A DNA stretch of 18,986 nucleotides. Source: CALJTV01 sp034433775. Its GTDB lineage: Bacteria; Chloroflexota; Dehalococcoidia; GIF9; UBA5629. This document shows, one piece after another, positions 1 through 8,126 of this stretch (its first letter is position 1; each line of letters starts with the position of its first letter). The stretch covers positions 1 to 18,986 of the forward strand of contig DAOUAI010000121.1 of assembly GCA_034433775.1 (NCBI GenBank), in the 5' to 3' direction. The translations under genes were made by a program, and so were the position numbers. The notes beneath the pieces were generated by a model. It was not told the DNA's origin and did no database searches. It saw only the letters and a program-made list of their open reading frames with translations.

Positions 1-1806
1 AAGATAGCTGTACAGCAAGTAGGGCTTACCGGTTATACTTTTGTCTACGATAAACAAGGCGTCGTTTATTTCCATCCTGACTCGAGGATGGTAGGCGTCA
101 ATCTGCTAAAAGTGGGTGGTGAGCCAATATATTTTTCGTCCATTGTGGAGAGGAGTTTCTTCGGAGAAACCTCAGGCTATTATGGGTGGACAGACGAGGC
201 GGGAGAGGAAAGGCAGAAGTACATGCATTGTGTCCCTGTTGGCACAACAGGTCTGATCGCGGCGGCGGTCACCTATATTGATGAGTACTCATCGCCAGCG
301 GAGCAGTTTAAAGAAGAGATAGCTCAGGCAGTACTGGCTACTTCTCAGTATGTGGATGAGCAGGTAGAGAAAGCACAGTTGATTTTCATTGTTGTGTTCT
401 CAGCTATGGTGCTTATTGCTGTTGTGGTAATCATCCTGCTTTCACGGGCTATTACCAGACCGATTTTAGCATTGACCAAAGGGGTTGAGGTGGTTGGGAG
501 GGGAGAGCTCGACTATAGTATAAAGTTAGAGACCGGAGATGAAATCCAGCAACTAGCCGAGCAGTTTAATGCTATGACTAAGGCATTGAAAGAGTCCTAT
601 GCCGATTTGGAGCGGAAGGTCGAAGAGCGGACAAAACAGGAACGGCTGCGTGCTGAACAGCTACGTACCATAAACGAAATAAGCCGCAAAATAAGCTCCG
701 TTGTTAAGCTTGATGAGCTGTTGCCATATGTCGGCAACTTACTCCGGGAAACTTTCAATTATCACAATGTGAATATCTTTCTTCTAGAGCCTGATTCAGG
801 CAAACTTGTGCTCAAAGCATTGTGCTTGAGTGGGCAAAAGACTATGATACCTGTAGAGGTGCCGTTAGAGGTGGGTGAATCTAGCATAGTAGGTTGGGTA
901 GCTCAAACGGGCGAGCCAATTCTGGCGAATGATATTAGCGAGGAACCTCAATATAAGGCTGTAGAAGCGCTAAAGGATATTAAATCTGAATTAGCTGTAC
1001 CGGTGAAGCTTGGTGATAGGGTTCTAGGTGTTCTGGATATAGAGAGCACAGAGCTGGATGCCTTTGGCGAGGCTGATTTATTTACTGCCCAAACACTTGC
1101 GGACCAGTTGGCTATAGCCATTGAGAATGCTCGGCTTTACGATGAGACACGACAGATAGCTGTGATGGAAGAGCGGAACCGGATGGCAAGGGAGATCCAC
1201 GATACATTAGCCCAGGGTTTTAGTGGCATTATTCTGCAGCTTGAGGCAGCGGAGCAAGCACTGGGTGAGGACGTAACGGCTGCAGAGCGCCATTTGAACC
1301 AAGCTAGAAGTTTAGCCCGCAAAAGCTTAGCTGAAGCCCGCCGTTCAGTGTGGAACCTTCGCCCACAGGCATTGGAGCAGCTTCCTTTGCCCGAGGCACT
1401 GAAGCAGGAGGTTGACAGGTTTGCTCAGACCACCGGTGTCAAGGCTGAGTTTACAGTTGCTGGTATCAGGCGTAATGTAGCAGCTGAGATAGAGGCGGCA
1501 TTACTGCGTATATGTCAAGAGGCACTGACCAATGTGAGAAAGCATGCTAGAGCTACGGAAGTCAATGTGAGGTTGGGCTTTGATGAGGATATGCTAGAAC
1601 TCGTGATATCTGATGACGGTAAGGGCTTTGAGGCAAGAGCCCTATCTGATGACGAAGTTAGAAAGAAGGGCACCTTCGGTCTTATAAGTATGAGGGAGCG
1701 AGCCCGAAGCATTAAAGGTAACTTTGAGGTATTGAGTGAAAAAGGCAAGGGGACAATGGTGCGAGTTACTGTCCCACTTCGGGAGGCAGACCGTGGAACA
1801 GATTAA
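1..1806 (+). CDS. Sensor histidine kinase, NarL/DegS-type (5' end missing)
   Basis: The frame is open from base 1, so the gene starts upstream; 601 residues are visible. In order they show the end of an extracellular Cache-like sensor domain (nt 1-350, with FVYDKQGVVYFHP), one membrane helix (about nt 379-444), a HAMP linker (about 445-600), a GAF domain (about 690-1130), a HisKA_3 dimerisation domain and a HATPase domain. The phospho-acceptor histidine is in REIHDTLAQ (His codon 1198-1200). The N-box is EALTNVRKHA (about 1520) and the G1 box DDGKGFE (1612-1632). Kinases of this class autophosphorylate on His and pass the phosphate to a NarL-type regulator; that partner is the next gene, overlapping by 14 nt. 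A first membrane helix before the Cache domain is expected outside the window. The ligand is not predictable, and the cytoplasmic GAF domain may add a second input. Family call is very secure. Confidence 0.95.
   Translation, partial: KIAVQQVGLTGYTFVYDKQGVVYFHPDSRMVGVNLLKVGGEPIYFSSIVERSFFGETSGYYGWTDEAGEERQKYMHCVPVGTTGLIAAAVTYIDEYSSPAEQFKEEIAQAVLATSQYVDEQVEKAQLIFIVVFSAMVLIAVVVIILLSRAITRPILALTKGVEVVGRGELDYSIKLETGDEIQQLAEQFNAMTKALKESYADLERKVEERTKQERLRAEQLRTINEISRKISSVVKLDELLPYVGNLLRETFNYHNVNIFLLEPDSGKLVLKALCLSGQKTMIPVEVPLEVGESSIVGWVAQTGEPILANDISEEPQYKAVEALKDIKSELAVPVKLGDRVLGVLDIESTELDAFGEADLFTAQTLADQLAIAIENARLYDETRQIAVMEERNRMAREIHDTLAQGFSGIILQLEAAEQALGEDVTAAERHLNQARSLARKSLAEARRSVWNLRPQALEQLPLPEALKQEVDRFAQTTGVKAEFTVAGIRRNVAAEIEAALLRICQEALTNVRKHARATEVNVRLGFDEDMLELVISDDGKGFEARALSDDEVRKKGTFGLISMRERARSIKGNFEVLSEKGKGTMVRVTVPLREADRGTD
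1782..1786 (+). promoter_or_regulatory. Shine-Dalgarno site fixing the response-regulator start
   Basis: GGAGG lies 6 nt before the GTG at 1793. It identifies that GTG, not the longer in-frame opening at 1736, as the start; the extra upstream residues would only be a reading of the kinase gene in another frame. Confidence 0.75.
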
Positions 1807-2437
1807 GATCCTGATTGCTGATGACCATCCGGTGGTCAGGGAAGGCTTGTTTGCTATGCTCAGTCGCGAGCCCGATTTCAAAGTAGTGGGCGAGGCAAAG
1901 GATGGTGCTGAGGCAGTGGACAAGGCTAGACGACTTAATCCGGATGTAGTGCTTATGGACTTGAGAATGCCTGAGTTGGATGGTGTTGAAGCGATGCGTC
2001 AAATCAGGTCGACAAATCCTGACATCAAATTCATAATTCTGACGACTTACAGCGATGATGAGTATATTTTTAGCGGTATAGAAGCCGGGGCACGTGCTTA
2101 TCTTCTTAAAGATGCACCGAGGGAGGAACTATTTAAAGCTATAAGGGCAGTGTATAAAGGCGAGTCTCTTATCCAGCCTGTGGTGGCATCGAGGTTGATT
2201 GACCGGTTTACGGAATTATCTCGCAAGGTGCCATCTGGCGAACAACTTACAGAGCGGGAAACAGAGATACTGCAACTTATGGCTCGGGGTGCAGCTAATA
2301 AGGAGATAAGTGCTCAGCTTTCTATTTCTGAGAGTACAGTAAAGACTCATATAAGTAACATTTTTCAGAAGCTCGGGGTTAATGACCGTACCGAGGCGGT
2401 AACACAGGCGCTTAAAAGGGGCATCATCCGTCTGTAG
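1793..2437 (+). CDS. NarL/LuxR-family response regulator
   Basis: 214 residues starting at GTG 1793, just ahead of the canonical receiver start (EQIKILIADDHPVVREG). The receiver domain covers about residues 3-120, with the acidic pair near residue 11, phospho-acceptor Asp56 in VVLMDLRMPELDG, the conserved Thr in ILTTYSDD and Lys in LLKDAPREE. The C-terminal LuxR-type helix-turn-helix (about 148-210) reads LTERETEILQLMARG, then STVKTHISNIFQKLGV. It overlaps the kinase gene by 14 nt, so the two are almost certainly a cognate pair made from one mRNA. Family knowledge predicts that phosphorylation promotes dimerisation and DNA binding. Targets cannot be read from the sequence. All key residues are present. 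Confidence 0.95.
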   Translation: MEQIKILIADDHPVVREGLFAMLSREPDFKVVGEAKDGAEAVDKARRLNPDVVLMDLRMPELDGVEAMRQIRSTNPDIKFIILTTYSDDEYIFSGIEAGARAYLLKDAPREELFKAIRAVYKGESLIQPVVASRLIDRFTELSRKVPSGEQLTERETEILQLMARGAANKEISAQLSISESTVKTHISNIFQKLGVNDRTEAVTQALKRGIIRL

Positions 2438-2472
2438 CTCATACTTTTGTTTGAGCCGGCACTCATGATAAA

Positions 2473-2498
2473 GACTGAGACAGTGGTCAGTCATTTTT
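2473..2498 (+). terminator. Rho-independent terminator after the two-component operon
   Basis: GACTGA (2473-2478) and TCAGTC (2487-2492) form a 6-bp perfect stem with an 8-nt loop, followed by A and five T (2494-2498). It lies 36 nt after the response-regulator stop. The stem is short and only half GC, so strength is uncertain. Confidence 0.5.
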
Positions 2499-2524
2499 AC
2501 TACTGTCAAATTGGCTTGTATACT
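2496..2524 (+). promoter_or_regulatory. Candidate sigma-70 promoter for the receiver-only regulator
   Basis: TTTACT (2496-2501), a 17-nt spacer and TATACT (2519-2524) fit a -35/-10 pair, giving a leader of about 70 nt before the ATG at 2602. The -35 box overlaps the T-run of the preceding terminator. Found by eye only. Confidence 0.4.
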
Positions 2525-2601
2525 GATTGTTCTGTCCTAGACCAGCTAGTAAACTGGAGCCAATGCTATCGAAGATTTCTTTTTCACATTGGGGGTAAAG
2601 A

Positions 2602-2994
2602 ATGGAGAAGATAAAAGTATTGATAGTGGATGACAACGAGGTGGTACGTGAGGGGCTGAAAAGTATACTTGACCCCCAGGTTGATATAGCGGTGGTTGGC
2701 GAGGCTGTAGATGGTCTGGATGCAGTGGCGAAGGCTGAGAAATTATTGCCAGATGTGATTTTGATGGATGCTCATATGCCGGGAATGGATGGCACTGAAG
2801 CTACGCGGCGCATTAAGAAGGAGATGCCCGATGTAAAAGTCCTGTTCCTGACGGTTTACGGTGACTACGTTGGCTCGGCACTGGAGGCTGGGGCAAGCTG
2901 GTATTTGACCAAGGACTGTCGGCGTCAGGATTTGCTTGAAGCTATCCGGGTCCTGGCAAGGAGTGGTCGGACTAGGGCCCAAAAGTCTGTCTAG
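2602..2994 (+). CDS. Receiver-only (CheY-like) response regulator
   Basis: 130 residues made of one receiver domain (about 4-120) and a short basic tail (SGRTRAQKSV) with no output domain. Active-site residues are intact: acidic pair Asp10/Asp11, phospho-acceptor Asp56 (VILMDAHMPGMDG), Thr84 and Lys104. GGGGGT (2591-2596) is a reasonable ribosome site for the ATG. The sequence is closer to NarL-type receivers such as the one upstream than to a chemotaxis CheY, so it may have lost its helix-turn-helix. No remnant of one is visible after the stop. Single-domain receivers usually act by protein contact or as phosphate sinks. The upstream kinase is a plausible phosphodonor, but a separate promoter and terminator argue for independent expression. 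Confidence 0.9.
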   Translation: MEKIKVLIVDDNEVVREGLKSILDPQVDIAVVGEAVDGLDAVAKAEKLLPDVILMDAHMPGMDGTEATRRIKKEMPDVKVLFLTVYGDYVGSALEAGASWYLTKDCRRQDLLEAIRVLARSGRTRAQKSV

Positions 2995-3010
2995 TCTTAA
3001 TTTTTGTTTT
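2970..3010 (+). terminator. Terminator overlapping the stop of the receiver gene
   Basis: GACTAG (2970-2975) pairs with CTAGTC (2991-2996) over a 15-nt loop, extendable by G-T pairs, and is followed by the T-rich tract TTAATTTTTGTTTT (2997-3010). The right arm contains the stop codon of the receiver gene. Confidence 0.45.
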
Positions 3011-3121
3011 AGGTCCTCTATCTTCGGTTTTCGGGTAGTCAAAAGTCTTTATTCCATAGCCTTGTTGCGAGCATTTTCTTAAGCAGTGTTTTGATAAGGT
3101 ATTTTAATTATCTTTGTGACC

Positions 3122-3130
3122 TGTTAGAAT
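3122..3130 (+). promoter_or_regulatory. Candidate extended -10 promoter for the GYD gene
   Basis: TGTTAGAAT matches an extended -10 element (TGnTAnAAT). The sequence 17 nt upstream (TTTTAA) is a poor -35 box, as is common for extended -10 promoters. The predicted leader is about 55 nt. Confidence 0.35.
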
Positions 3131-3176
3131 TAAAGAAAGCTTCGGGGCAGGAAACTGGAGTAGCTGAAAATCTAAT

Positions 3177-3186
3177 GGGGAGGTGG
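3177..3186 (+). promoter_or_regulatory. Shine-Dalgarno site fixing the GYD-protein start
   Basis: GGGGAGGTGG lies 5 nt before the ATG at 3192. The in-frame GTG at 3183 is inside this ribosome site, so the ATG is the likelier start. Confidence 0.7.
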
Positions 3187-3191
3187 AAAAA

Positions 3192-3485
3192 ATGCCGATT
3201 TATGTTATGTTGACAACCTTGACTGACGAAGGCAGAAAGACCATAAAAGATAATCCGGGACGTATAAAGGAGGTTAACAGGGAAGTCGAGGCGATGGGTG
3301 TCAAAGTGCTTGCCCAGTATGCGCTACTAGGTCCTTATGATTTTGTGAATATTTTAGAGGCTCCGAGCAACGAGATTGTGAGCCGTGTTGCTGTAGAACT
3401 GGGTTCAAGGGGCACACTTCAGACGATGACACTGGCAGCGGTGAGCGTTGATGAATTTATAGCAAGTATGAAGAAAGTCAGGTAA
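3192..3485 (+). CDS. GYD-domain protein
   Basis: 97 residues from ATG 3192. The protein opens with PIYVMLTTLTDEGRK and carries LLGPYDFVNILEAP, the region that gives the GYD family its name (here G-P-Y-D). The rest has the expected single alpha/beta domain of about 90 residues (ferredoxin-like fold in related small proteins). No signal peptide or membrane segment is present, so it should be cytosolic. The biochemical role of GYD proteins is not established, and I assign none. It appears to be a single-gene unit with its own promoter; the next gene is convergent. Confidence 0.85.
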   Translation: MPIYVMLTTLTDEGRKTIKDNPGRIKEVNREVEAMGVKVLAQYALLGPYDFVNILEAPSNEIVSRVAVELGSRGTLQTMTLAAVSVDEFIASMKKVR

Positions 3486-3497
3486 TTCGAACAGTCT

Positions 3498-3551
3498 ATA
3501 TTTTCCTGCTCCCGAAGCATAGTTATGGTCATAGCTGTTGCAGGAAGATAT
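3498..3551. terminator. Inverted repeat between convergent genes, possible bidirectional terminator
   Basis: Positions 3498-3509 (ATATTTTCCTGC) and 3540-3551 (GCAGGAAGATAT) pair over 12 positions with a single G-T pair, enclosing a 30-nt loop. It lies between the stops of the GYD gene (3485) and the adenine deaminase gene (3579), where a shared terminator would be expected. No T-run follows on either strand outside the stem, so it is not a textbook intrinsic terminator. Confidence 0.4.
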
Positions 3552-3578
3552 TGCTTCGTCTGTAGGCTGTCAGCGTGT

Positions 3579-5294
3579 TCAGGCTATTAGTTTGAATTCT
3601 AATACATCTACCAAGCCTTTGTCGGTAAGCCTCAGTTCCGGAATTACTGGCAAGGCAAGAAACGAGAGCAGAGTGAAAGGTGCCGGCGGCAGATTACCCA
3701 GGCTGAGTGCGGTCTTTTCCAGATTATTAAATTTGTCTACAACTGTAGTCAGTGGCTCAGGAGAAAGTAGCCCGGCAACCGGCAATGGTAGTGTGGCTAG
3801 AGTTTTACCATCGGCACAAACGACTAATCCACCATGCATTTTTTCTATTTCTTTGATGGCTGTGAAGATATCGTAATCATTTGTGCCAACGGCTACGATA
3901 TTGTGTGAATCGTGGGCTATAGAAGAGGCGATAGCGCCTTGTTTGAGTCCAAAACCTTTAACCAGTCCTAGTCCAATATTTCCGGTGGCTTTATGTCTTT
4001 CGATGACTGCCAGTTTAAGGATGTCCTCTTCCGGGTCGGGAATAACTGTGTTATTTTCTTTTTTCACTCTTTCGATCCTTTTTCTGGTGATTATCTGCCC
4101 CGGAACCAGTTCGATTACGGGAAAGCTTTCTCCACTTGTGGTTAACTTCAGTGCCTCGACATCAAATGGCTTTATGTGGACAGTGTCTGTTAATGTTTCG
4201 TCTGATGTGTCAGGGATAGACAGGAGGTATTCACCTTGAGCAGCAACTGGTCGTCCCTTATAGAAGACCCTGTCTATCACTAAGGATGCTATATCGGTTA
4301 TGGTTATTAAGTTGGCAATATATCCAGGAGCGATAGCACCACGGTCATAAAGTCTAAAATATTCTGCGGTGTTTATAGTAGCCAGCTGCAAGGCACGAAC
4401 GGGTTCGAGTCCTAACCTTATGGCTTTTCTGACGACAGCATCGATATCACCCTCATAAAGCAGGTCAGTACAGGTGCGGTCGTCGGTGACGAAAAAGCAT
4501 CTTTTATAGGTTCTGTCGTTGACCAGGGATAATAATTCAGCAAGGTTTTTAGCTGAGGACCCCTCTCTTATCATGAGGTACATTCCACGCTTTAGTTTTT
4601 CTCTGCCTTCATCTATAGATGTGGTCTCATGGTCGGAGCGAATGTCAGCGGCGAGATAAGCATTGAGGTGTTTGTTAGTGACACCCGGAGCGTGCCCATC
4701 GATGACATGGTTCCTAGCAGCAAGCATTTTGTTGATCACTTGTCTATCGCCATTAATAACCCCGGGAAAGTTCATCATTTCACCGAGACCGATTACATTT
4801 GGCAACTCTAAGGCCTTTTCGATATCATTAGCACTGATAGTGGCGCCACTTGTTTCCATGTTGGTGGCTGGTACACAGGAGGGGGCCATAAAAAACATAT
4901 CGAGCGGTAACTTTTCTGCCCATTTTATAACAAGTTGCATCCCTTTAAGTCCAGCTATATTGGTTATTTCATGCAAGTCGGTGACTATGCTGGTAGTACC
5001 TTTAGGGACTACTGCCTGTGCGTAGGATACGGGGTGCAGCATAGAACTTTCTATATGGATGTGACCATTTATCAGTCCCGGGGCTACGTAGGAGCCTTTG
5101 AGGTCAATAATCTTTTTCGCCTTGTGGTAGTTTCCGATGCCAGCGATCCTGTCGCCTAAAATGGCTATGTTGCCTTCTTCTATAATACCAACGAATGTGT
5201 TTATTATCCTAGCATTCTTTAGTACAAGGTCCGCGGGTGCATCGCCGCGCGCTACAGAAATTAGTTTAGTCAAATTTATTTTTCTCTGTTTCAT
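3579..5294 (-). CDS. ade: Adenine deaminase
   Basis: 571 residues from ATG 5294, close to the usual length of about 580 for bacterial AdeC-type enzymes. The family converts adenine to hypoxanthine and ammonia with a metal centre in an amidohydrolase barrel. Visible features are the N-terminal stretch ADLVLKNARIINTFVG, the metal motif GHIHIESSM (His78, His80), VVPKGTTSIVTDLHE, GLGEMMNFPGV, DGHAPG, SDHETTS and the acidic DDRTCTDLL, then the C-terminal adenine-deaminase domain (NIGLGLVKGFGL, IAHDSHNIVAVGTND). A TTG 45 nt upstream is also in frame, but the ATG overlaps the hpt stop as ATGA, which favours it. The product hypoxanthine is the substrate of the enzyme encoded just upstream, so the pair forms an adenine-to-IMP salvage route. 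No key residue appears missing. Confidence 0.95.
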   Translation of the reverse strand: MKQRKINLTKLISVARGDAPADLVLKNARIINTFVGIIEEGNIAILGDRIAGIGNYHKAKKIIDLKGSYVAPGLINGHIHIESSMLHPVSYAQAVVPKGTTSIVTDLHEITNIAGLKGMQLVIKWAEKLPLDMFFMAPSCVPATNMETSGATISANDIEKALELPNVIGLGEMMNFPGVINGDRQVINKMLAARNHVIDGHAPGVTNKHLNAYLAADIRSDHETTSIDEGREKLKRGMYLMIREGSSAKNLAELLSLVNDRTYKRCFFVTDDRTCTDLLYEGDIDAVVRKAIRLGLEPVRALQLATINTAEYFRLYDRGAIAPGYIANLITITDIASLVIDRVFYKGRPVAAQGEYLLSIPDTSDETLTDTVHIKPFDVEALKLTTSGESFPVIELVPGQIITRKRIERVKKENNTVIPDPEEDILKLAVIERHKATGNIGLGLVKGFGLKQGAIASSIAHDSHNIVAVGTNDYDIFTAIKEIEKMHGGLVVCADGKTLATLPLPVAGLLSPEPLTTVVDKFNNLEKTALSLGNLPPAPFTLLSFLALPVIPELRLTDKGLVDVLEFKLIA

Positions 5295-5833
5295 TCGATG
5301 AAGCAAATATTTTTCAGACAGCGGAATTTTTCGTTCCAATCAATGCCGTAGCCTACGATAAATTTATCTGGCACGGTAAAACCAAGGTAGTCAATCTTAA
5401 CGGGAACACGATGTCGTGCGGGCTTGTCCGCCAGAGCGCAAAGCTTGAGAGAAGTCGGCCTCTTTTTCTGCAAATAGTCTATCACGAAGGCGATAGTTGT
5501 GCCAGTGTCGATGATATCCTCGACGATAAGAACGTGTTTCCCCTTCACTTTGCTTTTCAAGCTCAGTTCCATCTTTACTTTCCCTGAGGTCTCTGTGCCG
5601 GAGTAATAGCTGGAAAGTTTCATGAAGTCTATTTCTACCGGGAGCCCAAGTTCGCGGACGAGGTCAGCTAGGAAGATAAAAGAGCCTTTCAATATACCAA
5701 CAAGAAGCAACTCCTTACTCTGATAGTCTCGTCTTATCTCTGCAGCTAATCTGGATACGGCTTGCTTTATTTCATCTTCTGTAAGCAGTATTATTGGTTT
5801 ACGGTTTGTTTCTTTGCTTTTAAACCTGCTCAT
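5291..5833 (-). CDS. hpt: Hypoxanthine phosphoribosyltransferase
   Basis: 180 residues, normal for the family. It transfers phosphoribose from PRPP to hypoxanthine (and often guanine) to give IMP or GMP in the cytosol. Diagnostic segments are LLVGILKGSFIFLADLVREL (PPi loop), EIDFMKLSSYYSGTETSG (flexible loop), the PRPP-binding VLIVEDIIDTGTT, KPARHRV with the base-contacting Lys, and the C-terminal VPDKFIVGYGIDWNEKFRCL. The ATG (5833-5831) overlaps the stop of the glycosidase gene as ATGA, and its own stop overlaps the ade start in the same way, so the three genes are probably translationally coupled. Its neighbour Ade supplies hypoxanthine. Confidence 0.95.
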   Translation of the reverse strand: MSRFKSKETNRKPIILLTEDEIKQAVSRLAAEIRRDYQSKELLLVGILKGSFIFLADLVRELGLPVEIDFMKLSSYYSGTETSGKVKMELSLKSKVKGKHVLIVEDIIDTGTTIAFVIDYLQKKRPTSLKLCALADKPARHRVPVKIDYLGFTVPDKFIVGYGIDWNEKFRCLKNICFIE

Positions 5834-8103
5834 GCTACTACTTCAAACTCACCTTGAAGTGCTATGTCTGCTGAAGAATGTCCTACCATCACTTTGAAAA
5901 AGCCAGGTTCAACAAACGGTTTCGCATCATTTTTGTGTAAGGCGAGGCTGGCGACCGGAAGCTCAAATTCTACAGTCTTGGTCTGCGACGGTTTTAGAGC
6001 TATCCGTTTAAATCCCTTCAATTCTTTTACCGGTCTAGTGATGCTGGCTACCACATCGTTTAAGTACAACTGGACTACCTCTTCGCCTTCTCTGTCACCT
6101 ATGTTGGTGATATCCACTTTTATCTTAACTTTGCCGTTTTGAGAGACCTTTGTCGGCACTATTTGGAGGTTTGTTAGTTTGAAGGTAGTATAGCTTAAGC
6201 CGTAGCCAAATTCGAAATCGGGCTTGGTGCTCATATCGGCATAGTCGCCCCAGAGCTGTGACCTGGCCCCCGAAGGTTTATGGGAGTAATAGATTGGTAT
6301 CTGTCCGGGTGTTTTAGGAAAAGTTACTGGCAACTTACCGCTGGGATTATAATCACCAAAAAGCACGTCGGCGATAGCATTACCACCTTCTTCTCCGGGA
6401 AGCCACGCCATGATTACGGCGGGTATTTTTTCTTTCATCCAGCCGAGAACAAGTGGTCTTCCACTCACTAGTACAAGGATAACAGGCACACCAGTATCAA
6501 AGACAGCCTTGACAAGTTTCTCTTGAATCAGTGGCAGGGTGAGCAAAGCGCTGTCTCTCATCTCTCCACAGGTGCAGTCAGGCGTTAGTCCTGATTTGCC
6601 ACCGACCACTACAATAGCTACATCAGCGACTCGTGCTGTGCTAATTGCCTCTTCGAAGCCGTTTTCTATGTTTTCACTTATTTCGCAGCCCTTAGCATAG
6701 AGTACCTTGGTAGCAAGAGAGACTTTTGCCTTGATACCTGCCAATATTGTCACTATGTGCGGTGTGACTCTTTCTAGCAACTTTTCCGGATTCGATGGGG
6801 TATCGCTACTGTGAAGTGTCATCCCAACAAGAGGAGCGTGAGCCGGGTATGTATAGTCACCTAAAATATTTCTGGTGCTGTCTGCGTTCGGTCCGATGAC
6901 TGCTATAGTATTGAGGTCTTTTCCTAACGGCAGGAGGTTGCTGTCGTTTTTCAGAAGGATGATGCTTTTGCGGGCAGCTTCCAAGGCAAGTTGGCGGTGG
7001 TCTGGTAGATCGAAGACCCTGGCAACTTTATCAGCAGCAACATATGGGTTTTCAAACAGTCCCAGGGCAAGTTTCAACTTAAGTATTCTAAGTACAGCCA
7101 AGTCGATCAATGTCTCTGGAATTTTACCTTTTTGCACTAGTTCTGCAAGTGTGTTATAGCAGTCGAGCTTGGGTAGCTCGATGTCGATCCCTGCTTGAAG
7201 CGCAAGTTGTGCTGCTTGTGCTTTGTCAGAAGCAACCCTGTGATATGTGTAGAGGTTTTCTATAGCATAGTAATCTGAGACCACAATGCCGCTAAATTCC
7301 CACTCGTGTCGCAGGATCTCGCTGAGCAGGAATTTTGATGCTGCGCAAGGGATGCCGTCGATTTCGTTGTAGGCATTCATTACGGACATGGCTTGTGCTT
7401 CGATAATAACCGTCTGAAATGGATGGAGGAAGACTTCTCTTAGCATCCGCGGTGGTATATTAGCCGGAGCCCAGTTAAGTCCTCCTTCTGGCACTCCATA
7501 ACCTGCGAAGTGTTTTAGTGTGGCGATGACTCCTTCTCTTAAGTCGTTACCCTGTAGACCTTCGACATATGCAGCGCCCATTCTGGCTATCAAGTAAGGG
7601 TCTTCACCAAATGTCTCCTCAATTCGCCCCCACCTTGGGTCTCTGGTGACATCAACTACTGGTCCCAGCCCTTGATGGACGCCAGTTGCCCTCATTTGGC
7701 TTCTAATTACGGTAGCGATTCTCAGGGCTAGTTCCGGTTCCCAGGAACTCGCGATGCCGATTGCCTGTGGGAAAATGGTAGCTTTTTTCGCCATGAATCC
7801 ACTGAGGCATTCCTCGTGGATTATTGCCGGGATGCCAAGCCTGGTGTTTTCTACAAGGAACTTTTGGACATCGTTATTAAATTGGGCAATTGCTTCCGGC
7901 TCTAGCCCGGTACCAACACCAGGTCTAGCGATCTGTCCAATACCCTGTTTGATAAGCGACTCGGCTTTCTTACTGGAAAATCTGCCTGAATCCAGTAATT
8001 CGAAACTCCAGACAGCGCCCATCTGGGCGATTTTCTCTTCCAGAGTCATTTTGGCGAGCAATGCTTTAGCTCGTGTCTCTATTTGTTGTTTGTTATTAAC
8101 CAT
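5830..8103 (-). CDS. Glycoside hydrolase family 3 beta-glucosidase/xylosidase
   Basis: 757 residues with the three-domain GH3 layout: a TIM-barrel domain (about 1-350) with DVTRDPRWGRIEETFGEDPYL (151-171) and KHFAGYG (197-203), an alpha/beta sandwich (about 380-600) and a fibronectin-III-like C-terminal domain (about 660-745). The nucleophile is Asp277 in VVSDYYAIENL. The likely acid/base is Glu514 in CTCGEMRDSALLTLP. No signal peptide is present, so the enzyme should be cytosolic and act on imported or internal beta-glycosides. The family covers beta-glucosidases, xylosidases and glucosaminidases; the full fn3 domain and GLTPDC-type motif fit the glucosidase/xylosidase branch, but the sugar cannot be fixed. 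It is the first gene of an operon with hpt and ade, an odd partner for purine salvage. Confidence 0.92.
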   Translation of the reverse strand: MVNNKQQIETRAKALLAKMTLEEKIAQMGAVWSFELLDSGRFSSKKAESLIKQGIGQIARPGVGTGLEPEAIAQFNNDVQKFLVENTRLGIPAIIHEECLSGFMAKKATIFPQAIGIASSWEPELALRIATVIRSQMRATGVHQGLGPVVDVTRDPRWGRIEETFGEDPYLIARMGAAYVEGLQGNDLREGVIATLKHFAGYGVPEGGLNWAPANIPPRMLREVFLHPFQTVIIEAQAMSVMNAYNEIDGIPCAASKFLLSEILRHEWEFSGIVVSDYYAIENLYTYHRVASDKAQAAQLALQAGIDIELPKLDCYNTLAELVQKGKIPETLIDLAVLRILKLKLALGLFENPYVAADKVARVFDLPDHRQLALEAARKSIILLKNDSNLLPLGKDLNTIAVIGPNADSTRNILGDYTYPAHAPLVGMTLHSSDTPSNPEKLLERVTPHIVTILAGIKAKVSLATKVLYAKGCEISENIENGFEEAISTARVADVAIVVVGGKSGLTPDCTCGEMRDSALLTLPLIQEKLVKAVFDTGVPVILVLVSGRPLVLGWMKEKIPAVIMAWLPGEEGGNAIADVLFGDYNPSGKLPVTFPKTPGQIPIYYSHKPSGARSQLWGDYADMSTKPDFEFGYGLSYTTFKLTNLQIVPTKVSQNGKVKIKVDITNIGDREGEEVVQLYLNDVVASITRPVKELKGFKRIALKPSQTKTVEFELPVASLALHKNDAKPFVEPGFFKVMVGHSSADIALQGEFEVVA

Positions 8104-8126
8104 CGGGGATTGATGTTTGATGTCGC

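Noticed and set aside
1736..1792. Upstream extension of the NarL regulator to 1736
   Set aside because: These codons are a shadow of the kinase C-terminus; GTG 1793 has the ribosome site and matches the receiver start.
3525..3539. 15-nt match to the lacZ-alpha/M13-reverse region of cloning vectors (ATGGTCATAGCTGTT, recalled from memory)
   Set aside because: The match ends abruptly on both sides and the flanks are ordinary intergenic sequence within an inverted-repeat loop; coincidence is likelier than vector contamination.
5295..5339. TTG start extending adenine deaminase by 15 residues
   Set aside because: It lies within hpt, has no ribosome site, and the ATG at 5294 gives the usual length and an ATGA overlap.
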